From contig NZ_LNQC01000031.1 in NCBI RefSeq assembly GCF_001651855.1, forward strand, positions 1-48,086: DNA of 48,086 bases, given 5' to 3'. Shown here piece after piece: positions 8,882 through 19,022 of the stretch (within the stretch, counting starts at the first letter, position 1; every line of letters starts with the position of its first letter). The position numbers and the translations under genes are program-made. Source of the stretch: Sinorhizobium americanum. Its GTDB lineage: Bacteria > Pseudomonadota > Alphaproteobacteria > Rhizobiales > Rhizobiaceae. Below the pieces are notes generated by a model. That model made no database searches. It saw only the letters and a program-made list of their open reading frames with translations, and was not told where the DNA came from.

Positions 8882-9748
8882 ATGGCCGGATTCTTCAGAA
8901 AACTGATGCCGAGGCGTTTTCGCAGGGATGGGGTTGCGATCCCGGCGATCCGGCTTCACGGCACCATCATGTCCGGAGGCGGACAGTTCCGCCCGGTCCT
9001 CAATCTCGCGACCGTCGCACCCCTTCTCGAAAAGGCATTCTCCGTCAAGGAGGCGCCGGCCGTTGCCATTTCCGTCAATTCGCCCGGCGGCTCGCCAGTG
9101 CAGTCCCGGCTGATCTATCAGCGCATCCGCGATCTGGCGGAGGAGAAGAAGAAGCGCGTGTTGATCTTTGTCGAGGACGTCGCTGCCTCGGGCGGCTATA
9201 TGATCGCGCTCGCCGGCGACGAGATCATCGCCGATCCGAGTTCGATCGTTGGCTCGATCGGCGTCGTGTCCGGCGGCTTCGGCTTTCCGGAGCTCCTGAA
9301 GAAGGTCGGCGTCGAGCGGCGCGTCTATACCGCGGGTGAGAACAAGGTCGTTCTCGATCCCTTCCAACCGGAAAAGGAGCGCGACGTCGAGTTCCTCAAG
9401 AGCCTTCAGCTAGACATCCACGATACCTTCATCCAAATGGTCAAGGCCCGCAGGGGATCGCTGCTTGCCGATCATCCCGATATATTTTCGGGTCTGTTCT
9501 GGACCGGACGGCGCGGCCAGGAACTGGGCCTCGTCGATGGTCTCGGCGACATGCGCGGCGAGGTGAGGCGGCGCTATGGTGAAAAAGCCCGCCTCGAACT
9601 CATTCAGCCGAGCCGTAGTCTCTTCGGACGCCGCCAGCCTGGCGCGGCGGTGGACGGATCGATCGCCGCGCCCTTGGCGGCTTCGGCCGCTGCCGGCCTT
9701 ATCGAAGCAATCGAGGACAGGGCGCTTTGGGCACGCTTCGGCCTATGA
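8882..9748 (+). CDS. S49 family serine peptidase (SppA/SohB-like)
   Basis: S49 peptidases degrade cleaved signal peptides or membrane protein fragments using a Ser-Lys dyad. The 288-residue protein has VNSPGGSP at about 66-72, the nucleophile loop AASGGYMIALAGDEI with Ser103, and the general-base lysine in AGENKVVLD at Lys155. The 52-residue spacing between Ser and Lys matches the short bacterial SppA type. It has no clear transmembrane anchor; the N-terminus is short and basic (MAGFFRKLMPRRFRR), so peripheral membrane binding is possible. The start at 8882 has AGGAG about 6 nt upstream. It sits between the tRNA methyltransferase and a small membrane protein. Confidence 0.93.
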   Translation: MAGFFRKLMPRRFRRDGVAIPAIRLHGTIMSGGGQFRPVLNLATVAPLLEKAFSVKEAPAVAISVNSPGGSPVQSRLIYQRIRDLAEEKKKRVLIFVEDVAASGGYMIALAGDEIIADPSSIVGSIGVVSGGFGFPELLKKVGVERRVYTAGENKVVLDPFQPEKERDVEFLKSLQLDIHDTFIQMVKARRGSLLADHPDIFSGLFWTGRRGQELGLVDGLGDMRGEVRRRYGEKARLELIQPSRSLFGRRQPGAAVDGSIAAPLAASAAAGLIEAIEDRALWARFGL

Positions 9749-9894
9749 GACAATGGCAGTCGTGGGGGGGGCAGTCGTCGCGGGCAGCCGTGGGTCGGTC
9801 CGGGCATCTGGTCAGGCGTGTGAGGCCGCTTTAACAAAGGCTGCTGCATCTTCCGTCCGACATTCCTGATTCAAGGAGGAGCAGAGGAGAGACC

Positions 9895-10086
9895 ATGCCG
9901 CAGATCATTCTGCTCTTGATCATTGTCTTCATCGCCTGGATCGGCTACCGCAAGTTCATAGCGGATGCCAAAAAAGTGACGCGTCAACAGGAACGCTTGC
10001 GCCGGGAGCGCCAGACCGGGGCCAACGGGACGCTCGTCAAGGATCCGAAGACCGGCGAATACCGCCTGAAGCGCGAGGACGAGTGA
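9895..10086 (+). CDS. Small single-pass membrane protein, hypothetical
   Basis: The 63-residue product has one hydrophobic helix (residues 3-17, QIILLLIIVFIAWIG) followed by a strongly charged tail (ADAAK-type basic helix, then LVKDPKTGEYRLKREDE). The short motif LVKDPKTGEYR is widespread in small rhizobial membrane proteins of unknown function. A strong GGAGG-rich leader precedes the ATG. It lies about 110 bp upstream of glyQ and may be cotranscribed. Confidence 0.8.
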   Translation: MPQIILLLIIVFIAWIGYRKFIADAKKVTRQQERLRRERQTGANGTLVKDPKTGEYRLKREDE

Positions 10087-10194
10087 CGTCTGCCGCGCTG
10101 GTCGGTCCGTCGGCGGGTCGGCCAAGGCGCTTGACCCTTGCCCTGTGGCATGGCACCTGTCCCGGCAAGATTTCGAAGAATTCGGACGTGATCC

Positions 10195-11157
10195 ATGACC
10201 ACTGCCTCCCTGCCGGACCATATGAACCCGAAGCGCTCCTTTCAGGCCCTGATCCTGACGTTGCACAATTATTGGGCCGACAAGGGCTGCGCCGTGCTTC
10301 AGCCCTATGACATGGAGGTTGGGGCCGGTACCTTCCATCCGGCGACGACGCTGAGGGCGCTCGGGCCGAAACCGTGGCGTGCGGCCTATGTCCAGCCGTC
10401 GCGCCGCCCGACCGACGGACGCTATGGCGAGAACCCCAACCGGCTCCAGCATTACTACCAATATCAGGTTCTCCTGAAGCCGAATCCGTCCAACCTTCAG
10501 GAGCTCTACCTCGGCTCGTTGGAAGCGATCGGCCTCGATCCGCTGCTGCACGACATCCGCTTCGTCGAGGATGACTGGGAAAGCCCGACGCTCGGCGCTT
10601 GGGGGCTTGGCTGGGAGTGCTGGTGCGATGGCATGGAAGTCTCGCAGTTCACCTATTTCCAGCAGGTCTGCGGCATCGAGTGCTCGCCGGTTTCCGGCGA
10701 GTTGACCTACGGCCTCGAGCGCCTGGCGATGTATGTTCAGGGCGTCGATAATGTCTACGACCTGAACTTCAACGGCCGCGAGGGTGCCGAGAAGATTACC
10801 TATGGCGACGTGTTCCTGCAGGCTGAGCAGGAATATTCGCGGCACAATTTCGAATATGCCAACACGGCGATGCTGCATCAGCACTTCATCGACGCCGAGA
10901 AGGAGTGCGTGGCGCTGCTCGCCGCCGGCGCGCCCGGCGATGCCAGCAACAACCGCCTGCACAAATGCGTCCTTCCCGCCTATGACCAATGCATCAAGGC
11001 GAGCCACGTCTTCAACCTTCTGGATGCGCGCGGCGTCATCTCCGTGACCGAACGGCAGAGCTATATCCTGCGGGTGCGCACGCTTGCCAAAGCCTGCGGC
11101 GAGGCCTTCCTGCTGACCGACGCTGGTGGTGCGAACGTGGCGAAAGACGCGGCCTGA
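10195..11157 (+). CDS. glyQ: Glycyl-tRNA synthetase alpha subunit
   Basis: GlyQ is the catalytic subunit of the bacterial alpha2beta2 glycyl-tRNA synthetase, which attaches glycine to tRNA(Gly). The 320-residue protein shows the invariant stretches [57 protein letters not shown] and [14 protein letters not shown] of this class II enzyme. The length is normal. The start ([17 protein letters not shown]) matches the usual rhizobial N-terminus; a second ATG at residue 9 is possible. The beta subunit gene glyS lies 3.2 kb downstream, after a convergent small gene and the lemA/DUF2207 pair. Confidence 0.98.
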   Translation: MTTASLPDHMNPKRSFQALILTLHNYWADKGCAVLQPYDMEVGAGTFHPATTLRALGPKPWRAAYVQPSRRPTDGRYGENPNRLQHYYQYQVLLKPNPSNLQELYLGSLEAIGLDPLLHDIRFVEDDWESPTLGAWGLGWECWCDGMEVSQFTYFQQVCGIECSPVSGELTYGLERLAMYVQGVDNVYDLNFNGREGAEKITYGDVFLQAEQEYSRHNFEYANTAMLHQHFIDAEKECVALLAAGAPGDASNNRLHKCVLPAYDQCIKASHVFNLLDARGVISVTERQSYILRVRTLAKACGEAFLLTDAGGANVAKDAA

Positions 11158-11433
11158 TCAGGCCAGGCGGAGCTTTCGTCCACACGGCATGGTGGCGTGC
11201 CTCTTCGCGGTCGACGCGCCGGAAGCCAGCATATGCTGCAGGCAGAAGAACTCGCTGCCATCGAGCCGCCACATCGGCTCTAGCCTCATCGAGGCGCTGT
11301 TCGTCAATTCGCCGGCATAGATCTGCAGTGCGCGACGAACACCGGCCGGTCTCTCGACCGGGGCTGCGCTCGCATGGGCAGCGAAGAGGGCTGTAAAGGC
11401 GACAGCGTTGATGAAAGTAGCGAGCGAGCTCAT
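11158..11433 (-). CDS. Hypothetical secreted small protein
   Basis: I do not recognise this 91-residue protein. It has a likely signal peptide, MSSLATFINAVAFTALFAAHASA, with cleavage near residue 23, then a basic mature part with two cysteines (FFCLQHM and MPCGRKLRLA) that could form a disulfide. The stop codon directly abuts the glyQ stop, so the genes are convergent with no spacer. The start at 11433 is chosen because it places the signal peptide at the N-terminus; the frame stays open upstream to 11550. Confidence 0.6.
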   Translation of the reverse strand: MSSLATFINAVAFTALFAAHASAAPVERPAGVRRALQIYAGELTNSASMRLEPMWRLDGSEFFCLQHMLASGASTAKRHATMPCGRKLRLA

Positions 11434-11724
11434 GGTCCTGTCTGCGTGCTGTGGTTGCTGGTGATCTGAGTATCGGCCATCGGCGGCCATCGTGCCGTTA
11501 CCGGCGGAACAACTCGGCCCTGACGAGGTCGCTACATCGAAACTGGGCAAGGCAGCGCTTTTGACAGGCCCCTGCGGGTGGTCGGCAATCGTGCGGACGG
11601 GCCGGTTCGGCTGCCGAAAATCATTGGAATTGGAGCGGGGAAATCTGCGCTTTTTGCCTGCGCGTCCAGTATCTCGCAGGCGAAGTCGGTGTTAACCTCC
11701 GGCGGGTTTCGAAGGAGGGCATTC

Positions 11725-12273
11725 ATGATCGGGCTGGCAATCGGGGTCGCCGTGATCCTGTACCTGGTGTTCGTCTACAACGGCCTCGTCAAGGCGCGGC
11801 AGATGGCCGAAGAGGCTTGGTCAGGGATCGACGTACAGTTGAAGCGCCGCGCCGACCTCATCCCCAACCTGATCGAGACGGTGAAGGGCTATGCGGCACA
11901 CGAGAAATCGACCCTCGAGGAAGTCGTCGCCCTGCGCAATCGGGCCCAGTCTGTCCCCGAGGGCGATGTCGCCGCGCGAGCGGTAGCCGAGGGGGCGCTC
12001 TCGCAGGCGCTCGGCCGTGTCTTTGCGCTCGCCGAAGCCTATCCGGATCTGAAGGCGAACGAGAACTTTGCCGAGCTCCAGGGCTCGCTGGAGACGATCG
12101 AAGGCGAGATCCAGATGTCGCGCCGCTATTACAATGGTGCTGCCAGGGACCTGAACGTCAAGGTCGAAAGCTTCCCGTCCAACCTGATCGCCAACGCCTT
12201 CCGCTTTGCCAAGGCCAGTTATTTCGAGATCACCAACGAAGCGGATCGCGCTGTGCCGTCGGTCAAGTTCTGA
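11725..12273 (+). CDS. lemA: LemA family protein
   Basis: LemA proteins are anchored by one N-terminal helix, with a helical bundle facing the periplasm or cytoplasm; their biochemical role is not settled. The 182-residue product has the anchor MIGLAIGVAVILYLVFVYNGLV at 1-22 and the family core ARQMAEEAWSGIDVQLKRRADLIPNLIETVKGYAAHEKSTLEEV, followed by RRYYNGAARDLNVKVESFPSNLIA. The start has AGGAGG about 8 nt upstream. The stop is 24 bp from the DUF2207 gene, and LemA with DUF2207 is a recurrent pairing, so they probably work together at the membrane. Confidence 0.94.
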   Translation: MIGLAIGVAVILYLVFVYNGLVKARQMAEEAWSGIDVQLKRRADLIPNLIETVKGYAAHEKSTLEEVVALRNRAQSVPEGDVAARAVAEGALSQALGRVFALAEAYPDLKANENFAELQGSLETIEGEIQMSRRYYNGAARDLNVKVESFPSNLIANAFRFAKASYFEITNEADRAVPSVKF

Positions 12274-12297
12274 GGCGGCAGGCAAGAGGAATTCCTG

Positions 12298-14235
12298 ATG
12301 AAGCGGCTTCTGGCGGCGCTTGCATTCGTGCTTATTGTCCTTGCCGCACCATGTTCGGCCGTGGCGGAAGAGATCGTCTTCTCTTATCATTCGGTCATCG
12401 ACGTCGCCAAGGACGGCACCCTCACGGTGACCGAAACGATCACCGCGAATGTCGAGGGCAAACAGATTCGCCGCGGCATCTATCGTGATTTTCCCCTGAC
12501 TTTTATCGATCCGAACGGCCGGCGCGTCCGGGCAGATTTCAAGCTCGTTTCCGTCGAACGCGATGGCGAGCAGGAGGAGTACCGGACCGAAACGATCAGC
12601 GACGGCATCCGCATCTATACCGGAAACGCTGAGGTCTTCCTGCCGCGTGGCGAGCATATATTTCAGATCACCTATGAGACCGGCCGCCAGATACGCTTCT
12701 TCAACGATCACGACGAGCTTTATTGGAACGTCACCGGGACCGGATGGGCCTTCCCGATCGAGGAGGCGACCGCGACCGTCACCCTGCCGGATGGCGTCGT
12801 GGCGCAGGCGCTCGACGTCTTTACCGGCGGCTACGGCGCCACCGGCAAGGACGCGCGCGCGGTCGAGGAGGGAGGCGAGGTCTTCTTTGCCACCACGCGC
12901 AGGCTGCGCCCGCAGGAGGGCCTGACCATCGCGATCAAGCTGCCGAAGGGAAGCATTGACCGGCCGAGTGCCTCGCAGCAGAACATCTGGTGGCTGCGCG
13001 ATCACCTGGCGCTGGTCATCGCCGGCGCCGGCCTTGTCGTCGTGAGCCTTTATTACGGGCGCGCCTGGCTGCGCGTCGGCCGCGATCCCGCTCGCGGCGT
13101 GATGGTGCCGCGCTGGGATCCGCCGGAGGGCATATCGCCGGCGCTCGTGAACTACATCGACAACAAGGGATTTTCCGGCGAGGGCTGGACGGCGCTCTCG
13201 GCTGGGGTGCTCCACTTGGCGGTAAAGGGATATGTCGTCCTCGACGACCTGAAGAGCGCCATCGTCGTCTCGGCGACGGGCAAGGGCGGCGACGGAAAGC
13301 TCCCAGCGGGCGAGGCGGCGCTGATGAAGGCGGTCGTGACGGCCGGCGGTACGCTCAAGATCGATCGGGCGAACGGCAAGGCGGTGGCAGCCGCCGGTTC
13401 CAGCTTTCGCAGCGCCATGGAGCGCGAACATCGCGGCAAATACTACCGGGCCAATATCGGCTATATCATCGGCGGCGTGGTGCTTTCGATCGTTGCGCTG
13501 GCGGCGCTCTTCATCTTCGGCGAACTCAGCGAAGAGACCATCCCTTTCCTCGTCGTTCCGGTCTTCGTCGCCGTATTCGTTTCCGCCTTCGCCGTTTCCG
13601 TCGGTAAGTCCATGAGGCGGGGAGCGAGCCTCATGCGACGCATCCTGTCGATTGTCGCGCTGGCCTCTATCGGCTTCGTCCTGTTCGCCGTCTTTTCGAG
13701 CATTCTGGCGGTCCTCTTCATTTCGGCAACCGAGCCGGACGACCTGCCGCTGTTCTTCGCGGTTGGCGGCATCGTGCTCGTCAACGGCCTCTTCTACTAT
13801 CTAATGGGCGCGCCGACGCCGCTCGGCAGCCGGATGATGGACGGCATTGACGGGCTACGGCAATATATGACGCTTGCCGAGCAGGACCGGCTGAACATGC
13901 AGGGCGCGCCCGAAATGTCGCCGCGGCATTTTGAGACTCTCTTGCCCTATGCCGTGGCGCTCGGCGTCGAAAAGCCGTGGACCGAGACATTCGATCGCTG
14001 GCTGCTGGCGGCAGCCGGAGGGACGGCAGCCGCCGCCTACCAGCCGGGTTGGTATCACGGCGATTCTTTCGGGCCTGGATCTTTCACCGACACGATCGGC
14101 GGCTTCGCCGGCTCGATGGCCGATACCATGACGTCATCGCTGCCGCCTCCGCCCAAGAGTTCGTCCTCCGGCTTTTCTTCCGGCGGCGGCTTTTCCGGCG
14201 GCGGTGGCGGTGGCGGTGGCGGCGGCGGCTGGTAG
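12298..14235 (+). CDS. DUF2207 membrane protein with glycine-rich tail
   Basis: The 645-residue protein has a signal peptide (residues 1-23), an N-terminal extracytoplasmic DUF2207 domain (about 27-225, with ITANVEGKQIRRGIYRDFP and ELYWNVTGTGWAFPIEEA), a transmembrane helix near 235-252, and further membrane helices at about 387-410, 413-434, 444-475 and 480-500. It ends in Ser/Gly repeats with eleven consecutive glycines and a final Trp. This SGGGFSGGG-type tail is usual in the family. Function is unknown; the partnership with LemA, just upstream, is the best clue. The tail DNA is a run of GGY codons and could slip in replication or sequencing. Confidence 0.92.
   Translation: MKRLLAALAFVLIVLAAPCSAVAEEIVFSYHSVIDVAKDGTLTVTETITANVEGKQIRRGIYRDFPLTFIDPNGRRVRADFKLVSVERDGEQEEYRTETISDGIRIYTGNAEVFLPRGEHIFQITYETGRQIRFFNDHDELYWNVTGTGWAFPIEEATATVTLPDGVVAQALDVFTGGYGATGKDARAVEEGGEVFFATTRRLRPQEGLTIAIKLPKGSIDRPSASQQNIWWLRDHLALVIAGAGLVVVSLYYGRAWLRVGRDPARGVMVPRWDPPEGISPALVNYIDNKGFSGEGWTALSAGVLHLAVKGYVVLDDLKSAIVVSATGKGGDGKLPAGEAALMKAVVTAGGTLKIDRANGKAVAAAGSSFRSAMEREHRGKYYRANIGYIIGGVVLSIVALAALFIFGELSEETIPFLVVPVFVAVFVSAFAVSVGKSMRRGASLMRRILSIVALASIGFVLFAVFSSILAVLFISATEPDDLPLFFAVGGIVLVNGLFYYLMGAPTPLGSRMMDGIDGLRQYMTLAEQDRLNMQGAPEMSPRHFETLLPYAVALGVEKPWTETFDRWLLAAAGGTAAAAYQPGWYHGDSFGPGSFTDTIGGFAGSMADTMTSSLPPPPKSSSSGFSSGGGFSGGGGGGGGGGGW
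14197..14229 (+). repeat. Glycine codon tract (11 x GGY)
   Basis: Eleven consecutive GGC/GGT codons close the DUF2207 gene just before its final TGG and TAG. The triplet repeat keeps the frame if whole codons are gained or lost, so tail length may vary among strains. Confidence 0.9.
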
Positions 14236-14327
14236 AGCCGGCCAATTTCCTCGCCGCACTTGATGACATTCTCGCCCGGGCTTGCTAAGTCGAGGCCACC
14301 CACCGGAACAGAACAAAGTCTCGATTG

Positions 14328-16493
14328 ATGCCCGATCTTCTTATTGAACTGCGCTCAGAAGAAATCCCTGCCCGCATGCAGCGCAAGGCGGCCGGCGACC
14401 TGAAGAAGCTCGTGACGGACGCACTGGTCGAGGCGGGCCTCACTTATGAAGGGGCGCGCGAATATTGGACGCCGCGGCGGCTGACGCTCGACATCCGCGG
14501 CCTCAATGCCCGCTCCGCCGATGTCCGCGAAGAGCGCAAGGGGCCGCGCACCGACGCCAACGAGAAGGCGATCGAAGGCTTTTTGCGCGCCGCGGGCCTC
14601 TCCTCGATCAGCGACGCCCATGTCCACAGCGATCCGAAAAAGGGGGAATTCTACGTCGCCCACATCGTCAAGCCGGGCCGCGACGCCGAGGACATCATCG
14701 CCGAGGTGATGCCGATGATCGTTCGCGACTTTCCCTGGCCGAAGTCCATGCGCTCCGGTGCCGCCTCCGCCAGGCCGGGCAGCTTGCGCTGGGTCCGCCC
14801 GCTGCAATCGATCGTCTGCACCTTCGGCGCAGAAACCGAGGAGACGCGGGTTATCTCCTTCGAGGTCGACGGCATTGTCGCCTCGAACGTCACCTATGGC
14901 CACCGCTTTCACGCGCCCGAGGCGATCACCGTGCGCCGCTTCGCCGACTATGCCGACAAGCTCGAAAAGGCGAAGGTCGTGCTCGACGCCGAGCGCCGCG
15001 AGGAGATCATCGGCGCTGACGCACGCAACGTCGCCTTCGCCAACGGTCTTGAATTGGTCGAGGACGAGGGCCTGCTCGAGGAAGTTGCGGGTCTCGTCGA
15101 ATGGCCGCGGGTGCTGATGGGAAGCTTCGAGGAGAGCTATCTCGAGATTCCCTCCGAGATCATCCGCCTGACGATCAAGACCAACCAGAAATGTTTTGTG
15201 ACACGACAGCCGGGCGCGGAAAGGCTGTCGAACCGGTTCATCCTCGTTTCAAATATCGAGGCGAAGGACGGCGGCAGGGAGATCGTCCACGGCAACGGCA
15301 AGGTCGTGCGCGCGCGTCTCTCCGACGCGGCGCATTTCTGGAAACGCGACCAGGGCGACCTGCCGGATCCCGACACGCTGAAGCCGTCCGCCGAGAAATT
15401 CGGGCTCGATCTGAAGAAGCCCCTCGACCAGCGCATGGCGAAGCTCGACGCGCTGAACGTCACCTTCCATGCCAAGCTCGGAACGCAGGGCGAGCGCGTC
15501 CTCCGCATCCGCTCGATCGGGTTGGCGCTTGCCGAGGTCACCGGCGCCGACCAGGCTCTGGTGGCGCGGGCTGCGGTGCTTGCCAAGGCGGATCTGCGCA
15601 CCGAGGCCGTCGGCGAGTTTCCCGAGTTGCAGGGCATCATGGGCCACAAATACGCGGTTCTGCAGGGCGAGGACGCGGCGGTCGCCAATGCGATCGAGGA
15701 CCATTACAAGCCGCAAGGTCCCTCCGACCGGGTGCCGACCGATCCCGTGTCGGTGGCGGTTGCGCTCGCCGACAAGCTCGATACGCTCGTCGGCTTCTGG
15801 GCAATCGACGAGAAGCCGACCGGCTCGAAGGATCCCTATGCCCTGCGTCGTGCCGCACTCGGGGTTATCCGGCTCATTCTGGAGGGCAAGGCGCGTCTGC
15901 CGCTGTTGCCGTTCTTCGACGTCGCGCTGAAAGCCCTGAGGACACAGCGCCCCGATCTGGCCGGCAATATTGCCACGGACCTTCTCGCCTTCTTCCATGA
16001 TCGCCTGAAAGTCTATCTGCGTGATCTCGGAGCGCGTTACGATCTGATCGACGCGGTCTTGACGTCGGACGCCGACGACCTGTTGATGATCGCGCGCCGT
16101 GTCGAAGCACTCACCGCTTTCATCACGGCCGAAGAGGGCAGGAACCTGCTTGCCGGCACGAAGCGGGCCACGCAGATCCTCGCAGCCGAAGAGAAGAAGG
16201 GCACCGAAGTCGCGGACACCGTGGACGAGAAACTCTTCAGCCTCGATGCGGAGCGGACACTGCACGCCTCGATCCAGCTTGCCTCCGGCGATGCGCGCGA
16301 AGCGATCGTCAAGGAGGATTTTCGCTCCGCCATGGCAGCGCTCTCCAAATTACGCGAGCCGGTCGATGTGTTCTTCAACGACGTGCTCGTGAATGACGAG
16401 GACAAGGCGATCCGTGCCAACCGGCTGGCACTCCTGGGGCTGATCCGCTCGGCGACCGGTGAGGTCGCGGACTTTTCGAAGATTTCCGGATAA
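14328..16493 (+). CDS. glyS: Glycyl-tRNA synthetase beta subunit
   Basis: GlyS binds and positions tRNA(Gly) for the GlyQ catalytic subunit. The 721-residue product begins [18 protein letters not shown], the diagnostic family start, and continues with [45 protein letters not shown] and the HD-like segment [29 protein letters not shown] around residues 430-460. The C-terminal part with [24 protein letters not shown] is the anticodon-binding-like domain. An adjacent in-frame TTG at 14325 exists, but the ATG is preferred. The separation from glyQ by other genes is common in rhizobia. Confidence 0.97.
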   Translation: MPDLLIELRSEEIPARMQRKAAGDLKKLVTDALVEAGLTYEGAREYWTPRRLTLDIRGLNARSADVREERKGPRTDANEKAIEGFLRAAGLSSISDAHVHSDPKKGEFYVAHIVKPGRDAEDIIAEVMPMIVRDFPWPKSMRSGAASARPGSLRWVRPLQSIVCTFGAETEETRVISFEVDGIVASNVTYGHRFHAPEAITVRRFADYADKLEKAKVVLDAERREEIIGADARNVAFANGLELVEDEGLLEEVAGLVEWPRVLMGSFEESYLEIPSEIIRLTIKTNQKCFVTRQPGAERLSNRFILVSNIEAKDGGREIVHGNGKVVRARLSDAAHFWKRDQGDLPDPDTLKPSAEKFGLDLKKPLDQRMAKLDALNVTFHAKLGTQGERVLRIRSIGLALAEVTGADQALVARAAVLAKADLRTEAVGEFPELQGIMGHKYAVLQGEDAAVANAIEDHYKPQGPSDRVPTDPVSVAVALADKLDTLVGFWAIDEKPTGSKDPYALRRAALGVIRLILEGKARLPLLPFFDVALKALRTQRPDLAGNIATDLLAFFHDRLKVYLRDLGARYDLIDAVLTSDADDLLMIARRVEALTAFITAEEGRNLLAGTKRATQILAAEEKKGTEVADTVDEKLFSLDAERTLHASIQLASGDAREAIVKEDFRSAMAALSKLREPVDVFFNDVLVNDEDKAIRANRLALLGLIRSATGEVADFSKISG

Positions 16494-16554
16494 GTCCGTT
16501 CGGCTCACTGAAGAGCCCGTCGACAACCGGCGGGCGCCTTCCTATCTGTGCAGG

Positions 16555-17436
16555 ATGACGAACCATCATCCGAGCGCAGGTGCAGGTGCCATCGAGCCTC
16601 CGGGCTCGAAGCGGCGCGGCGACTGGATCGCCCTCGCCGAGGATGCGATTCCCTTCGAGCGCATCGAAGCCTTCTTTGCCGGGCGGGCCTACGAGCCGCA
16701 CCGACACGATACCTATGGCGTCGGCCAGACGCTTTCCGGCGTTCAGAGTTTTCGTTATCGCGGCGCCGAGCGCACGAGCCTTCCCGGGGCGACGATGGTG
16801 CTGCATCCGGACGAGTTGCATGACGGTCAGGCCGGCGCCGAGGAAGGATTCCGCTACCGGATGATCTATATCGAGCCAGCCGCCATTCAGACGGTGCTCG
16901 GCGGCCGGCCGTTGCCGTTCATCAAAGGCGGCATCTCGTCCGACCCGCGCCTGTTCGCCGCGGTTCACGCTCTCTTGCCGGGGACCGACACCCGCATCGA
17001 TGCCCTGGAGTTCGAGGACGGCGTCTTCGAGCTTGCCCATGCGCTCGAGGCGGCTGCAGGCGGCCATGCGAAGGCGGGAGGGGCGCTCGACTATCGCGCC
17101 GCCGAACGCGCGCGCCTTTACCTCCATGAGCTGCCCGAAGGCACAGTGACGCTTGAGCGTCTGGAGGCGGTCAGCGGCCGGGATCGCTGGGGTCTCAGCC
17201 GTGACTTCCGCCGGCTGTTCGGGACGAGCCCCTATCGTTATCTGGTGCAGCGGCGGCTCGAGGCGGTGAAGGCCGATCTCCGACTAGGTGTCGGGGCAGC
17301 AGAAGCCGCCCTTGCTGCCGGATTCGCCGATCAGGCGCATATGAGCCGCCACTTCAAGAAGGCCTTTGGCGTCTCGCCGGGCCGATGGCTGCGCATGGCG
17401 GGGCCGGCTCCTTCTGAAATCCCGCCGCGCCCCTAA
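16555..17436 (+). CDS. AraC family transcriptional regulator with cupin sensor
   Basis: The 293-residue protein has an N-terminal cupin-like sensing domain (about 35-140, with [25 protein letters not shown] and PDELHDGQ) and a C-terminal pair of helix-turn-helix units (about 185-285: [33 protein letters not shown] and [31 protein letters not shown]). This type often sits next to LysE-type amino acid exporters and controls them. A LysE-like gene does follow here after a cupin gene, but it is broken. The ATG at 16555 is 61 bp after glyS; the frame also opens inside the glyS end. Confidence 0.92.
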   Translation: MTNHHPSAGAGAIEPPGSKRRGDWIALAEDAIPFERIEAFFAGRAYEPHRHDTYGVGQTLSGVQSFRYRGAERTSLPGATMVLHPDELHDGQAGAEEGFRYRMIYIEPAAIQTVLGGRPLPFIKGGISSDPRLFAAVHALLPGTDTRIDALEFEDGVFELAHALEAAAGGHAKAGGALDYRAAERARLYLHELPEGTVTLERLEAVSGRDRWGLSRDFRRLFGTSPYRYLVQRRLEAVKADLRLGVGAAEAALAAGFADQAHMSRHFKKAFGVSPGRWLRMAGPAPSEIPPRP

Positions 17437-17512
17437 GTCCTGCACGATCGTTCAAGACCCCGGTCACCTAGACTGCTGTAGTCCTTGCCGAACAGCCAGA
17501 GGACGCAGTCAA

Positions 17513-17893
17513 ATGAACCTATCCAGCCGCACCTACGCGCCAATCAATTTTGCCGAGAAGCTCACTAAGTTCGCCGATCAGTGGCAACCGCGCGTGATCG
17601 CCGAACTCAACGATTATCAATTGAAGATCGTCCGAATCGAGGGCGATTTCACCTGGCACGATCATCCCGAAACCGACGAGGCCTTCATCGTCATCGAGGG
17701 AACGCTTCGGATCGACTTTCGCGATGGTTCGGTCACGCTCGGCCCTGGCGAAATGTACGTCGTCCCGAAGGGGGTCGAACACAAACCCTATGCGGCAAGT
17801 GAGGTGAAGATGCTGCTCATCGAGCCGCGAGGCACGGTGAACACCGGGCAGTCGGGCGGCGACCGCACCGCTGCGAATGACATGTGGATCTGA
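17513..17893 (+). CDS. Small cupin domain protein
   Basis: The 126-residue product is a single-domain cupin. Motif 1 is seen as [18 protein letters not shown] (about 46-63; His-His-Glu metal ligands) and motif 2 as [18 protein letters not shown] (about 76-93; distal His). It probably binds a metal ion and a small molecule; the reaction is unknown. It lies between an AraC regulator and a LysE-type exporter pseudogene, with 5 bp to the latter, so the three likely formed one transport-related cluster. Confidence 0.88.
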   Translation: MNLSSRTYAPINFAEKLTKFADQWQPRVIAELNDYQLKIVRIEGDFTWHDHPETDEAFIVIEGTLRIDFRDGSVTLGPGEMYVVPKGVEHKPYAASEVKMLLIEPRGTVNTGQSGGDRTAANDMWI

Positions 17894-17897
17894 TGCA

Positions 17898-18484
17898 ATG
17901 GTCCGTGACCTCGCGCTTCTCGCACTTGCAGCCTTGCCGCTGATGGGCAGCCCCGGCCCGGCGACGCTCAGCCTAGCCGGCATGGCGGCCGCCCACCCGC
18001 CGGCATCAATAGCGGCACGATCGTTGTCGTTCTGCTGATCGCGACGGGAACGACTGCGATCGTCCTCGGGCGGCCGGGAATGAAGACGGCAACGATGGTC
18101 CTTGCCGGGCTCTACATGCTTTACCTTGCCTGGCGCATTGCCACTGCGCGGCCGATCGGCTCCGGTGAGCAAGGATCGCACCGTCCCTCGTTCCTCGGCG
18201 GCTTTGCACTGGCGATCGCCAACCCCAAGGCCTATGCGGCGATCGGCTCGCTCTATGTGGGAAGCCTTGTCGAAGCAGAGCAAGGGGCATACACGACCGC
18301 TGCAAAAGTCCTGGTCCTGGCGATCGTCGCGGTAACGGTGAACACGACCTGGCTTGCCTTCGGCGCGGCCATTGCAGCGGTGTTGCGGGATCCGAGGAAG
18401 GCACGGATAGCCAACATCGTTTTTGCACTTCTGCTGCTTCTATCGCTTGCGCCGCTGCTGATCAGCTCGCCCCTTGAGCGTTAG
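17898..18484 (+). pseudogene. LysE/RhtB family amino acid exporter, frameshifted
   Basis: Translation from the ATG at 17898 gives MVRDLALLALAALPLMGSPGPATLSLAGMAAAHP, the clear N-terminus of a LysE family exporter with the GSPGPATLSL motif. This frame ends at a TGA near 18037. The rest of the family sequence continues from about 18002 in the third frame: GINSGTIVVVLLIATGTTAIVLGRPGMKTATMVLAGLYMLYLAWRI and so on to LLISSPLER. The join lies near 17985-18005, and the residues expected between the first loop and GINSGT (roughly 10-15) are missing, so a small deletion plus frameshift is likely. An internal ATG at 18080 keeps only the C-terminal helices. Confidence 0.82.
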
Positions 18485-18508
18485 CACCCGGAGGTCTATG
18501 AACGCGCC

Positions 18509-19015
18509 ATGACCGCCAAGATCCTCGTCAGCGCCTGTCTCATGGGCCATGCGGTGCGCTATGATGGCGCAGCGAAACCGCTCCGTCATCCGGCGATCGA
18601 GCGATGGCGCGCGGAGGGGCGGCTCGTGACCCTCTGTCCGGAGTTGTCGGCAGGCATGCCGGTTCCGCGGCCGCCGGCGGAGATCGAGGGAGGCAGGACC
18701 GGTGCGGACATCCTTTCCGGCGCCGGGCGGGTTGTCGAAAAGACGGGCCAAGATGTCACCGAGGCGTTTCGCCATGCTGCGGAAAACGCGCTTGCCCTGG
18801 CGCTTGCCACCAACTGTCGTTTCGCACTGCTGATCGACGGCAGCCCGTCCTGCGGCTCCGGCTTCGTCTATGACGGCAGCTTCAGCGGCGAGCGCGTCAA
18901 GGGCGAGGGGGTGACCGCCGCGATTCTTCGCGCGAACGGCGTCGAGGTCTTTTCCGACCGCGAAGTCGAGATGCTTGTCGAGAGACTTGCTGGCGAGGAT
19001 GACGGGGCCGCATAA
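18509..19015 (+). CDS. DUF523 domain protein
   Basis: The 168-residue product matches the DUF523 family, with ILVSACLMGHAVRYDG at 5-20, LCPELSAGMPVPRPPAEI at about 44-61 and LLIDGSPSCGSGFVYDGSFSG at about 109-129. The conserved cysteines in SACL, LCPE and SPSCGSG suggest a metal or Fe-S site; related thiouracil desulfurases (TudS) use such cysteines, so a desulfidase-like role is possible but not shown. A tiny frame, ATG AAC GCG CCA TGA, starts at 18498 after a GGAGG and overlaps this start as ATGA, so translational coupling is possible. Confidence 0.87.
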   Translation: MTAKILVSACLMGHAVRYDGAAKPLRHPAIERWRAEGRLVTLCPELSAGMPVPRPPAEIEGGRTGADILSGAGRVVEKTGQDVTEAFRHAAENALALALATNCRFALLIDGSPSCGSGFVYDGSFSGERVKGEGVTAAILRANGVEVFSDREVEMLVERLAGEDDGAA

Positions 19016-19022
19016 AAGATTA

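Noticed and set aside
10130..10165. CTTGAC as the -35 box of a glyQ promoter
   Set aside because: No acceptable -10 box lies 16-18 bp downstream.
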